Assembly: GCA_018240685.1 (NCBI GenBank)
Contig: JAFEFG010000040.1
Location: 1 to 38,784, forward strand
Direction of reading: 5' to 3'
Length of the DNA stretch: 38,784 bases
Origin: Pseudomonadota bacterium
Lineage (GTDB): Bacteria > Pseudomonadota > Alphaproteobacteria > Reyranellales > Reyranellaceae
This document shows, piece by piece, positions 8,390 to 14,810 of this stretch (within the stretch, counting starts at the first letter, position 1; each line of letters opens with the position of its first letter). Under the pieces are notes generated by a model. That model saw only the letters and a program-made list of their open reading frames with translations, ran no database searches and was not told where the DNA came from. A program made the position numbers and the translations under genes.

Positions 8390-10711
8390 TCAGCCTTGCG
8401 CATCGAAGGCCGGCAGTGTGTGCGCCGTCACTGCCGGCGCGGGGCCGTCGAAGCGCTCGATCTCGACCAGGCAGGTCTGGGCGATGCAGCCCTGGCTCAG
8501 CTTGGAGGCGCCGATGTCGAGGGTGAGCGCGTTGGGGTTGCCGTGCTTCTCCAGCGGCGTGTTGGAGCCCGAGTCCGCCGGATCGAACCAGGCGCCGGTG
8601 GAAAGGCGCACCACGCCGCGGCGGATGCGGTCGCTCAGGCGCGCTGCGGCCAGGCAGGCGCCGCGATCGTTGTAGACGCGCAGCATGTCGCCGTCGGCGA
8701 TGCCGCGTGCCGCGGCGTCCTCCGGGTGAATGGTGACCGGCTGGCGCCCCTTGATCTTGGTCGCCTTGGCGTAGGGGCTGTGGTCGAGCTGGCTGTGCAG
8801 CTTGTCCGCCGGCTGATCCGACAGCATGTGCAGCGGATAGCGCTCGGCCGCCTTGGCACCCAGCCATTCGACCGGCTCCATCCAGGTCGCATGCGGCGGG
8901 CAGTCGTCGAGGCCGAAGGAGGCGATGCGCTCCGAATAGATCTCGATCCTGCCCGACGGCGTCTTGAGCGCGTGCCGGTCCGGATCGGCGCGGAAGGCAG
9001 CCAGCATCACCGGATCGCGGCTCTCGCCCTTGGCTTCCGCCAGGCCGTCCCTCCAGAATTGCGCAAAGGGCGGCAGGGTGACGCCGGCCTTGGCCGACTT
9101 CACGCGCGCTTCCTCGTAGAGATGCTCCATCCAGGAGAAGGCGTCCTTGTGGCCTTCCGAATGCGCCTCGCCTACGCCCAGCCGCTGCGCCAGCGCCTGG
9201 AAGATGTCGTAGTCGTCGCGCGCCTCGCCGAGCCGCTCGCGCGCCTTCTTCATGGCGATGACGAAGGGTTCGCGCGTGCCGTAGCCGATATCGTCGCGTT
9301 CGAGGCTGGTCGTGGCCGGCAGCACGATGTCGGCCATCTTCGCCGCCGGCGTCCAGAACTGCTCGTGGAAGATGATCGTGTCGGGCTTGCGCCAGGCCTG
9401 CCGCAGGCGGTTGAGGTCCTGGTGGTGGTGATAGGGATTGCCGCCCGCCCAGTAGACCAGGTGGATGTCGGGATAGGCGTGGCGCTCGCCGTTGTAGTCG
9501 AACGGCGCGCCGGGATGCAGCAGCATGTCGGTGAAGCGCGCGACCGGGATGAAGTCCTTCACCGGGTTGGTGCCCTGCGGCAGGGTCGGGCCGTAGTAGC
9601 GCGGATGCGGGCTGCCCATCAGGTTGACCGGCCCGTAGCCGACGCCGAAGCCGCCGCCCGGCAGGCCGATCTGGCCCAGCATGCAGGCCAGCGTCACCAG
9701 CGCCCAGAAGGGCTGTTCGCCGTGATGGCTGCGCTGCAGCGACCAGCCGATGCTGACCATGGTGCGGGTGGCCGCCATCTCGCGGGCGAGGCTTGCGATC
9801 CGTGCCGCCGGGATGCCGCAGATGCGCTCCGCCCATTCCGGCGTCTTCGGCTGGCCGTCCGTCTGCCCGGTGAGATAGGGCACGAACCGGTCGAAGCCCA
9901 CCGTGCAGCGATCGAGGAAGGCGCGATCGTAGAGCTTTTCCGTATAGAGGACGTAGCACAGCGCCAGCATCAGCGCGGTGTCGGTGTTGGGGCGGACGGC
10001 GAGCCACTCGACCTCGCCGCCGGTGTCGAGATCCTCGGCCGTCGGCGTGACGTTCACGAAGCGCACGCCCTTGGCGGCCATCGTGTAGAGGCCGCCCTTG
10101 ACGTGATGCAGCGTGGCGCCGCCGGCGTTGATCTGCGCGTTCTTGCGCGGCACGCCGCCGAAGGTGACGAACAGCCTGCAATGCTCCGCCAGCACGTCCC
10201 AGCGCGTGTGCATGGCCATCAGCTCTTCCATGCCGGCGACGATGTGCGGCATCAGCACGCGCGCGGCGGCCAGGCTGTAGGAATCCTGGTGGCGCACGAA
10301 GCCGCCGTAGCAGTTCAGGAACCGCTTCACCTGGCTCTGCGCGTGGTGGAAGCGGCCGGCACTCGACCAGCCGTACGAGCCGCCGAAGATCGACCGGTTG
10401 CCGAAGGTCGTCTTCACCCGCTTGAGCTCGGCGGCGACGAGGTCGAGCGCCTCGTCCCAGGGCACCTCGACGAACGGCTCCTGGCCGCGCCTGTCGGTGG
10501 CGCTGCCGGGACCGTTCTCCAGCCAGCTCTTGCGGATCGCCGGCCGGCGCACGCGCAGCCGTGCCACCTCGTCGGAGAGCATGTGCAGGCCGATCGGCGA
10601 GGGGTCGGGGTCCTTCGAGAAGGGATGCAGCCGTGCGGCCTTGCCCTGCTTGTCGTACTCGACCTCGTAGACACCCCAATGGGCGGCGGTAAGCGTACGT
10701 TGATGCGTCAT
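8390..10711 (-). CDS. Molybdopterin-dependent oxidoreductase, BisC/TorA type (S-/N-oxide reductase family)
   Basis: A 773-residue Mo-bisMGD enzyme of the DMSO reductase family, in the branch with biotin sulfoxide reductase (BisC), TorA and DorA. It lacks the N-terminal Cys cluster for a [4Fe-4S] centre and has no Tat signal peptide, so it is predicted cytoplasmic like BisC. The segment GGSYGWSSAGRFHH (110-123) carries the serine that binds molybdenum in this branch (Ser117, by alignment with the known YGW-x-S motif). Further family segments are WGGNPYHHHQDLNR in the middle and the C-terminal dinucleotide-binding domain (about 640-760). The likely reaction is reduction of an S- or N-oxide such as biotin or methionine sulfoxide; the substrate cannot be read from sequence. 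The start is 11 bp after the threonine aldolase stop, so the two are co-transcribed. Confidence 0.92.
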   Translation of the reverse strand: MTHQRTLTAAHWGVYEVEYDKQGKAARLHPFSKDPDPSPIGLHMLSDEVARLRVRRPAIRKSWLENGPGSATDRRGQEPFVEVPWDEALDLVAAELKRVKTTFGNRSIFGGSYGWSSAGRFHHAQSQVKRFLNCYGGFVRHQDSYSLAAARVLMPHIVAGMEELMAMHTRWDVLAEHCRLFVTFGGVPRKNAQINAGGATLHHVKGGLYTMAAKGVRFVNVTPTAEDLDTGGEVEWLAVRPNTDTALMLALCYVLYTEKLYDRAFLDRCTVGFDRFVPYLTGQTDGQPKTPEWAERICGIPAARIASLAREMAATRTMVSIGWSLQRSHHGEQPFWALVTLACMLGQIGLPGGGFGVGYGPVNLMGSPHPRYYGPTLPQGTNPVKDFIPVARFTDMLLHPGAPFDYNGERHAYPDIHLVYWAGGNPYHHHQDLNRLRQAWRKPDTIIFHEQFWTPAAKMADIVLPATTSLERDDIGYGTREPFVIAMKKARERLGEARDDYDIFQALAQRLGVGEAHSEGHKDAFSWMEHLYEEARVKSAKAGVTLPPFAQFWRDGLAEAKGESRDPVMLAAFRADPDRHALKTPSGRIEIYSERIASFGLDDCPPHATWMEPVEWLGAKAAERYPLHMLSDQPADKLHSQLDHSPYAKATKIKGRQPVTIHPEDAAARGIADGDMLRVYNDRGACLAAARLSDRIRRGVVRLSTGAWFDPADSGSNTPLEKHGNPNALTLDIGASKLSQGCIAQTCLVEIERFDGPAPAVTAHTLPAFDAQG

Positions 10712-10722
10712 GTCCCTGATCT

Positions 10723-11766
10723 CTATGCCGCCGCCTTGGCGATGGCGAGGAAACGATCGACCGCGGCCGGGTCGGTGTCAAAGGCCGTGACCAGGCGGTA
10801 GGCGCGCTCGCCCGGCCGGTCCGACGGCCAGGGATGGTATTCGGCCCCGGCCTCCTCGAGCGCGTCGTGGATGTGGGCGGGCAGGGCGATGAAGATCTCG
10901 TTGGCGTCGACGGGATACAGGAGCGACGTGCCCTTGAGCGCCGTCAGCCCGGCCACCAGCCGCCGCGCCATGGCGTTGGCATGACGGGCGTTGGCGAGCC
11001 ACAGCCCGTCGGCGAAATAGGCGTCGAGCTGGGCCGAGATCAGCCGCATCTTGGAGAAGAGGTGGCCGCCGCGCTTGCGCCGGAACTCGAACTCGCGGGC
11101 CAGCTCGCTGTCGAAGAAGATCACCACCTCCGCGGCCATGGCGCCGTTCTTGGTGGCGCCGAGGCTCAGCACGTCGACGCCGGCCCGCCAGGTGAGATCC
11201 GACGGCGCGCAGCCGACATAGGAGAGGACGTTGGCGAAGCGGGCGCCGTCCATGTGCAGCTTGAGCCCGTGCCGGCGCGCCGAGGTCGAGAGACCGGCGA
11301 TCTCCTCGGGCGAGTAGGCGGTGCCGCACTCGGTGGCCTGGGTGATGCTGACGGCGGCCGGCTGGGGATGGTGGACGACGCCATAGACCGGCTGCGCCAG
11401 TGCAGCGGCCAGCGCCCTGGGATCGATCTTGCCGGCCTTGCCGTCGACATGGATGAGCTGGGCGCCTGACGTATAGAACTGCGGCGCGTTCGCCTCGTCG
11501 ACGGCGATGTGGGAGCCGGGATGGCAGTAGATCGCGCCCCAGGGCGGCGTGCAGCACGACAGCGCCAGCACGTTGGCGGCGGTCCCGGTCGCGACCGGAT
11601 AGGCCACGAGGCCGGGATGATCGAAGACGTCGCGCAGCCGCCGCTCGACCTTGTGGGTCCAGTCGTCGGCTCCGTAGGAATGGGCCGTGCCCGCGGCGAA
11701 GGCGCGGCCGACGGCATCGATGATCAGCGGATGGGCTCCCGCCTCGTTGTCGCTGCGAAAGTTCAT
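10723..11766 (-). CDS. ltaE: Low-specificity L-threonine aldolase
   Basis: A 347-residue PLP enzyme of fold type I that cleaves L-threonine/allo-threonine to glycine and acetaldehyde. The beta-eliminating-lyase signature is clear: the start MNFRSDNEAG, the active-site region ATGTAANVLAL (59-69), HMDGARFANV (171-180) and the PLP lysine Lys206 in SLGATKNGA (201-209). It is close to the normal length. The ATG has an excellent GAGGAG ribosome-binding site. It appears to be the first enzyme gene of a minus-strand operon leading into the molybdoenzyme, guanine deaminase and a secreted protein. Why these activities should be co-expressed is not obvious. Related PLP enzymes act on phenylserine or beta-hydroxyaspartate, so the substrate is known only at family level. 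Confidence 0.93.
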   Translation of the reverse strand: MNFRSDNEAGAHPLIIDAVGRAFAAGTAHSYGADDWTHKVERRLRDVFDHPGLVAYPVATGTAANVLALSCCTPPWGAIYCHPGSHIAVDEANAPQFYTSGAQLIHVDGKAGKIDPRALAAALAQPVYGVVHHPQPAAVSITQATECGTAYSPEEIAGLSTSARRHGLKLHMDGARFANVLSYVGCAPSDLTWRAGVDVLSLGATKNGAMAAEVVIFFDSELAREFEFRRKRGGHLFSKMRLISAQLDAYFADGLWLANARHANAMARRLVAGLTALKGTSLLYPVDANEIFIALPAHIHDALEEAGAEYHPWPSDRPGERAYRLVTAFDTDPAAVDRFLAIAKAAA

Positions 11767-11897
11767 TCTTGCTCCTCAGGACGGCGCGCCAGCGCCTCGG
11801 AACGGTTGGCGTCGATTCCGGGCGCGCGCGGGACGGCGTCGTCGAACCGTTGCGCCCGCCCGAAACCGGCCGCCGTGATCGAGAGACGGTCGAGCAT
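11763..11897 (-). CDS. Possible small ORF coupled to ltaE, 44 residues
   Basis: An open frame starting at an ATG one base after the DUF6476-like stop codon and ending in a TGA that overlaps the ltaE ATG (ATGA). The predicted 44-residue product starts MLDRLSITAAGF and is polar and Arg/Glu-rich towards the end. GC at third codon positions is high, as in real genes here. However, there is no clear Shine-Dalgarno, no recognised family, and the ltaE ribosome-binding site lies inside it. It may be a coupled leader or only chance open frame in GC-rich DNA. Confidence 0.22.
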   Translation of the reverse strand: MLDRLSITAAGFGRAQRFDDAVPRAPGIDANRSEALARRPEEQE

Positions 11898-11898
11898 G

Positions 11899-12231
11899 CT
11901 AACGCGCGGTGCCGGGCGGGAAGGTGATGGTGCCGAGCAGCGCTCCCGTGCGGGGATCGACGATATAGGCCGTCGGCAGGCCGTCCGGCCCTTCGACATG
12001 CACGACCAGGCGATCGCCCACGGCCGTCATCGACAGGACCTGTGCGCCGGAGGGCAGGGCGATGCGCTGGGCGAAGGGGGTGCCGGCTGGCGATTGGACG
12101 CCGCCGGAGGTAGACAGGCGGCGGATGGTTTCGGTGGCCACGAGGATGAAGCCCGTGACGATCACCAGGCCCATCACGATCACCAGCACCTTCAGCCACA
12201 GTGGTGCAGAAGTCCGAGCAGGGGGCGCCAC
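11899..12231 (-). CDS. DUF6476-like small membrane-anchored protein
   Basis: A 110-residue protein with one N-terminal membrane helix (about residues 12-35, LKVLVIVMGLVIVTGFILVA). A periplasmic domain of short beta-strands follows (IALPSGAQVLSMTAVGDRLVVHVEGPDG and the ending TGALLGTITFPPG). I know this kind of protein as the small gene divergent from rluD in alphaproteobacteria (DUF6476); the family name is from memory. The frame is open well upstream without a sensible ATG. The GTG at 12231 has GGAG five bases before it and gives a compact protein, so I chose it. Its ribosome-binding site occupies the bases immediately next to the rluD ATG on the opposite strand. Function unknown. Confidence 0.75.
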   Translation of the reverse strand: MAPPARTSAPLWLKVLVIVMGLVIVTGFILVATETIRRLSTSGGVQSPAGTPFAQRIALPSGAQVLSMTAVGDRLVVHVEGPDGLPTAYIVDPRTGALLGTITFPPGTAR

Positions 12232-12240
12232 GACAACTCC

Positions 12241-13230
12241 ATGAGCGAAACCGGTCGCCACATCGTGACCTTCGACGCCGCCGCCGCCGGCGAACGGCTG
12301 GACCGCGCGCTGGCGGCTGCCTTGCCGGCCCTCACGCGCAGCCGCGTGAAGGCGTTGATCGAGGGCCGCCGCGTGGCACTGGCGGGCGGCGGGACGATAG
12401 AAGAGCCGTCCCGCAAGGTCAAAACGGGCGAGCAGTTCATCGTCGATATTCCTGAGCCCGAACCGGCCGAGCCCCTGCCGCAGGCGCGCGACCTCGACAT
12501 CCTCTACGAGGACGACGACCTGCTGGTCCTCAACAAGCCGGCCGGGCTGGTGGTCCATCCGGCGCCCGGCAACCCGGACAACACGCTGGTCAATGCACTG
12601 CTGGCCCATTGCGGCGACAGCCTGTCGGGCATCGGCGGGGTGCGCCGGCCCGGCATCGTCCATCGCCTCGACAAGGACACGTCCGGCGTCATGGTGGTGG
12701 CCAAGAACGACGCCAGCCACCACGCCCTGTCCAAGCTGTTCGCCGCCCACGACCTCACGCGTGTCTATCACGCCCTGGTGTGGAGCGTGCCCAAGCCCCG
12801 GGAGGGCACGATCGACGCCGCCATCGGCCGCCATCCGGTCGACCGCAAGCGCATGGCGGTGCGCCGCAGCGGAGGCAAACGGGCGGTCACGGAATACTGG
12901 CTGGAGCACAGCTACGGCCCGCCCCTGGCGCCGTGGGCGAGCCTGGTGGCGGCCAAGCTGCATACCGGCCGGACCCACCAGGTGCGCGTCCATCTCGCCC
13001 ATATCGGCTGCCCGGTGGTGGGCGACCCCGTCTATGGCCGCACACGGACCCCGCCCCGGAACAGGGCGGTGCCGGAGGCGTTGAAGACGTTCGGGCGCCA
13101 GGCGCTGCACGCCGCCCTGCTCGAGTTCCGGCACCCCACCTCGGGGCGCGAGATGACCTTTGCCACAGAATTGCCGCATGACATGCGGATGCTCGTGGCG
13201 GAACTGAACAACGTTAAGGTATCTGCCTAA
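12241..13230 (+). CDS. rluD: RluA-family 23S rRNA pseudouridine synthase, RluD type
   Basis: A 329-residue RNA-modifying enzyme that isomerises uridine to pseudouridine in rRNA; RluD acts on helix 69 of 23S rRNA. It has an N-terminal S4 RNA-binding domain (about 15-75, ERLDRALAAALPALTRSRVKAL) and a catalytic domain with the motif HRLDKDTSG (141-149), where Asp144 is the catalytic aspartate. Further family motifs are LNKPAGLVVHP (97-107) and GRTHQVRVHL. The S4 domain and position upstream of rpoH favour RluD over RluA or RluC. The ATG follows a poorly placed GGGGG about 15 bases upstream, and its start is only nine bases from the start of the divergent DUF6476-like gene. rpoH follows on the same strand after a hairpin and its own regulatory region. 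Confidence 0.92.
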   Translation: MSETGRHIVTFDAAAAGERLDRALAAALPALTRSRVKALIEGRRVALAGGGTIEEPSRKVKTGEQFIVDIPEPEPAEPLPQARDLDILYEDDDLLVLNKPAGLVVHPAPGNPDNTLVNALLAHCGDSLSGIGGVRRPGIVHRLDKDTSGVMVVAKNDASHHALSKLFAAHDLTRVYHALVWSVPKPREGTIDAAIGRHPVDRKRMAVRRSGGKRAVTEYWLEHSYGPPLAPWASLVAAKLHTGRTHQVRVHLAHIGCPVVGDPVYGRTRTPPRNRAVPEALKTFGRQALHAALLEFRHPTSGREMTFATELPHDMRMLVAELNNVKVSA

Positions 13231-13233
13231 TTC

Positions 13234-13254
13234 CCGACGGATTTCGTCGGATTT
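13234..13254 (+). terminator. Weak hairpin after rluD
   Basis: CCGACG pairs with CGTCGG (6 bp, 5-base loop) and is followed by ATTTTA. It begins three bases after the rluD stop. The stem is short, so it may be only a weak terminator that partly separates rluD from rpoH. Confidence 0.4.
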
Positions 13255-13259
13255 TAGGG

Positions 13260-13288
13260 TTGACCGGACAGCTATCCGACTAATAGAG
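13260..13288 (+). promoter_or_regulatory. Candidate rpoH promoter
   Basis: TTGACC (13260-13265) is a five-of-six match to the -35 consensus. The sequence TAATAGAG at 13281-13288 can supply a -10 element with 15-17 bp spacing. A start site would then fall at or just before the CIRCE element (13295), the usual position for repression by HrcA. The -10 match is poor. Confidence 0.4.
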
Positions 13289-13294
13289 TCAACA

Positions 13295-13321
13295 TTAGCA
13301 GTCTACGGGCGAGAGTGCTAA
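13295..13321 (+). promoter_or_regulatory. CIRCE element (HrcA operator) upstream of rpoH
   Basis: TTAGCAGTC (13295-13303), exactly nine spacer bases, then GAGTGCTAA (13313-13321). The CIRCE consensus is TTAGCACTC-N9-GAGTGCTAA, so 17 of 18 conserved bases match and the spacer length is exact; the only change is C to G at position 7 of the left arm. It lies 32 bases before the rpoH ATG. HrcA is the known repressor that binds CIRCE, classically at groESL and dnaK operons. Its placement here implies HrcA control of the heat-shock sigma factor (inference). Confidence 0.85.
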
Positions 13322-13353
13322 ACGCCCGTTTACGCAGAAAGGGGGAGCCCCCA

Positions 13354-14286
13354 ATGAGTACTGTATCCGCAAACCTGCCCGCCCTCCCGTCGGCCCTGTC
13401 GCCGGAGGGGAACCTGGCGCGCTACCTCCAGGAGATCCGCAAGTTTCCCCTGCTGGAGCCGCAGGAAGAGTTCATGCTCGCCAAGCGCTGGAAGGAACAT
13501 GGGGATAGCCAGGCGGCACACAAGCTGGTGACGAGCCATCTGCGCCTCGTGGCGAAGATCGCCATGGGCTATCGCGGCTATGGCCTGCCGGTGGCCGAGC
13601 TCATTTCCGAAGGCAACGTCGGCATGATGCAGGCGGTGAAGCGGTTCGACCCGGACCGCGGCTTCCGCCTGGCCACCTATGCCATGTGGTGGATCCGCGC
13701 CTCGATCCAGGAATACATCCTGCACAGCTGGTCGCTGGTGAAGATGGGCACCACGGCGGCGCAGAAGAAGCTGTTCTTCAACCTGCGCAAGCTCAAGGGC
13801 CAGATGCAGGCCATCGAGGAGGGCGACCTGTCGCCCGAGCAGGTGACCAAGATCGCCACCCGCCTCGGCGTGCCCGAGGAGGAGGTGGTGAACATGAATC
13901 GCCGCCTCGCCGCGCCGGACAGCTCGCTCAACGCCGCCGTCAAGGCCGACGGCGACATGGAATGGCAGGACTGGCTGGTCGACGAGTCGCCCAACCAGGA
14001 GGCCCGCCTGGCCGACAACCAGGAGCTGGGCCAGCGCAAGCACATGCTGGCGCTGGCGCTGAAGCAGCTCACCGACCGCGAGCGGCACATCATCGTCGAG
14101 CGCCGCCTGGTCGACGAGCCGCAGACGCTCGAGGACCTGTCGGCCAAGTACGGCATCAGCCGCGAGCGCGTGCGCCAGATCGAGGTGCGCGCCTTCGACA
14201 AGCTGCAGAAGGCCATGAAGAACATGGTGGTGGAGGCGGCCGCCGAGTCCTCGCGCAAGACCGACGCGCGCGCGGCAGCCCGCTGA
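13354..14286 (+). CDS. rpoH: Heat-shock RNA polymerase sigma factor RpoH (sigma 32)
   Basis: A 310-residue sigma-70-family factor that directs RNA polymerase to heat-shock promoters. Region 2 is at about 50-125, with the core-binding/-10 segment FRLATYAMWWIRASIQEYIL (104-123). The RpoH box QKKLFFNLR (137-145), which distinguishes RpoH from RpoD and RpoS, follows directly. Region 4 ends in the helix-turn-helix LSAKYGISRERVRQIEVRAF (262-281). The ATG at 13354 has GGGGGAG six bases upstream; an in-frame earlier start would overlap the CIRCE element. It is monocistronic: a CIRCE operator and promoter candidate precede it and a strong intrinsic terminator follows. Several alphaproteobacteria carry more than one RpoH; whether this is the only copy cannot be seen here. 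Confidence 0.97.
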   Translation: MSTVSANLPALPSALSPEGNLARYLQEIRKFPLLEPQEEFMLAKRWKEHGDSQAAHKLVTSHLRLVAKIAMGYRGYGLPVAELISEGNVGMMQAVKRFDPDRGFRLATYAMWWIRASIQEYILHSWSLVKMGTTAAQKKLFFNLRKLKGQMQAIEEGDLSPEQVTKIATRLGVPEEEVVNMNRRLAAPDSSLNAAVKADGDMEWQDWLVDESPNQEARLADNQELGQRKHMLALALKQLTDRERHIIVERRLVDEPQTLEDLSAKYGISRERVRQIEVRAFDKLQKAMKNMVVEAAAESSRKTDARAAAR

Positions 14287-14299
14287 CCATCGACATCGA

Positions 14300-14344
14300 C
14301 CCTCGCGAATTGCGCTGACCGACCTTCAGCGCAATTTCCGAGGG
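14300..14344. repeat. Palindromic intergenic repeat, copy 1
   Basis: A 45-bp imperfect inverted repeat. The left arm is CCCTCGCGAATTGCGCTGA and the right arm is the reverse complement of CCCTCGGAAATTGCGCTGA, with two mismatches in 19 positions. It begins 13 bp after the rpoH stop. Copies at 14405-14445 and 14763-14807 make it a local family. Copy 3 is the reverse complement of copy 1 with one base difference in 45. The organisation resembles REP/BIME-type intergenic repeats. Confidence 0.8.
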
Positions 14345-14366
14345 ACTCCGGAGAGAGAAGATGATC

Positions 14367-14402
14367 AAGGTCCCCCGTTTCGGCGGGGGACCTTTCTTTT
14401 TG
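14367..14402 (+). terminator. Intrinsic terminator of rpoH
   Basis: AAGGTCCCCCG (14367-14377) pairs perfectly with CGGGGGACCTT (14384-14394) around a six-base loop and is followed by TCTTTTTT. This 11-bp GC-rich stem with a U-tract is a textbook rho-independent terminator, 80 bp after the rpoH stop. Confidence 0.92.
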
Positions 14403-14404
14403 GG

Positions 14405-14445
14405 CCCTCGATCGGCCACCTGTCGTTCAGCGCAATTTCCGAGGG
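14405..14445. repeat. Palindromic intergenic repeat, degenerate copy 2
   Basis: The right arm TTCAGCGCAATTTCCGAGGG (14426-14445) is identical to the right arm of copy 1. The left side keeps only CCCTCG (14405-14410) before unrelated sequence. It is a half-decayed copy of the same element. Confidence 0.7.
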
Positions 14446-14541
14446 TCGTTCCTGATCGCCGGTCTCCGGAAGAAGCTCTCCAGGGAAATCCCCCGGGGTA
14501 AAGGTGGGAGATCGAGAGATCAGGAGGGGATGGATGGAGCT

Positions 14542-14632
14542 GGAGAGAGAGAGAAGAGAGAGGGAGAGAAGAAAGAGAGAAAAGGGAGAGAAGAGAGAGA
14601 AAGAAGAAGGTGAGGAAAGGGGGAGAGAGGGA
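14542..14632 (+). repeat. Homopurine-homopyrimidine tract (GA-rich low complexity)
   Basis: The plus strand is all purine for 69 bases (14542-14610), mostly GAGA and GGGA units. After one T it continues for another 21 purines (14612-14632). It lies in the gene-free spacer of rpoH and the cobalt/nickel transporter gene, between repeat copies 2 and 3. Open frames here (for example 14504-14686) are Glu/Arg runs with no ribosome-binding site and are not genes. Long mirror-like purine tracts can form triplex DNA; no function is proven. Confidence 0.85.
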
Positions 14633-14762
14633 CGGAGTCCGATAGGGAACGATCCTTCGAGGGCCTGCATGCCCTTCGGCTACTGATTGCCGTTCAGGCG
14701 GCTGGAGGCAGGGAGCCGCCCGGCCGGACCAGTTCCTTTTCCCGGACGACCATCTGCGATGA

Positions 14763-14807
14763 CCCTCGGAAATTGCGCTGAAGGTCGGCCAGCGCAATTC
14801 GCGAGGG
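14763..14807. repeat. Palindromic intergenic repeat, copy 3 (inverted)
   Basis: A 45-bp element that is the reverse complement of copy 1 (14300-14344) with a single substitution (44 of 45 identical). It ends three bases before the stop codon of the cobalt/nickel transporter gene. It may act as that gene's 3'-end stem-loop. Together copies 1 and 3 bracket a 418-bp spacer as a large inverted repeat. Confidence 0.8.
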
Positions 14808-14810
14808 TGT

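Noticed and set aside
7517..10801. Plus-strand open frame of 1094 codons antisense to guaD and the molybdoenzyme gene
   Set aside because: It is the GC-rich shadow of two clearly recognisable genes; its translation is a low-information Arg/Ala/Gly/His/Asp mix with no motif.
13264..13314. Start of rpoH further upstream at 13315 (TTG/GTG-type)
   Set aside because: It would begin inside the CIRCE element and lacks a ribosome-binding site; the ATG at 13354 is well placed.
14504..14686. 60-codon frame through the GA-rich tract
   Set aside because: Translates to Glu/Arg runs imposed by the homopurine sequence, and has no ribosome-binding site.
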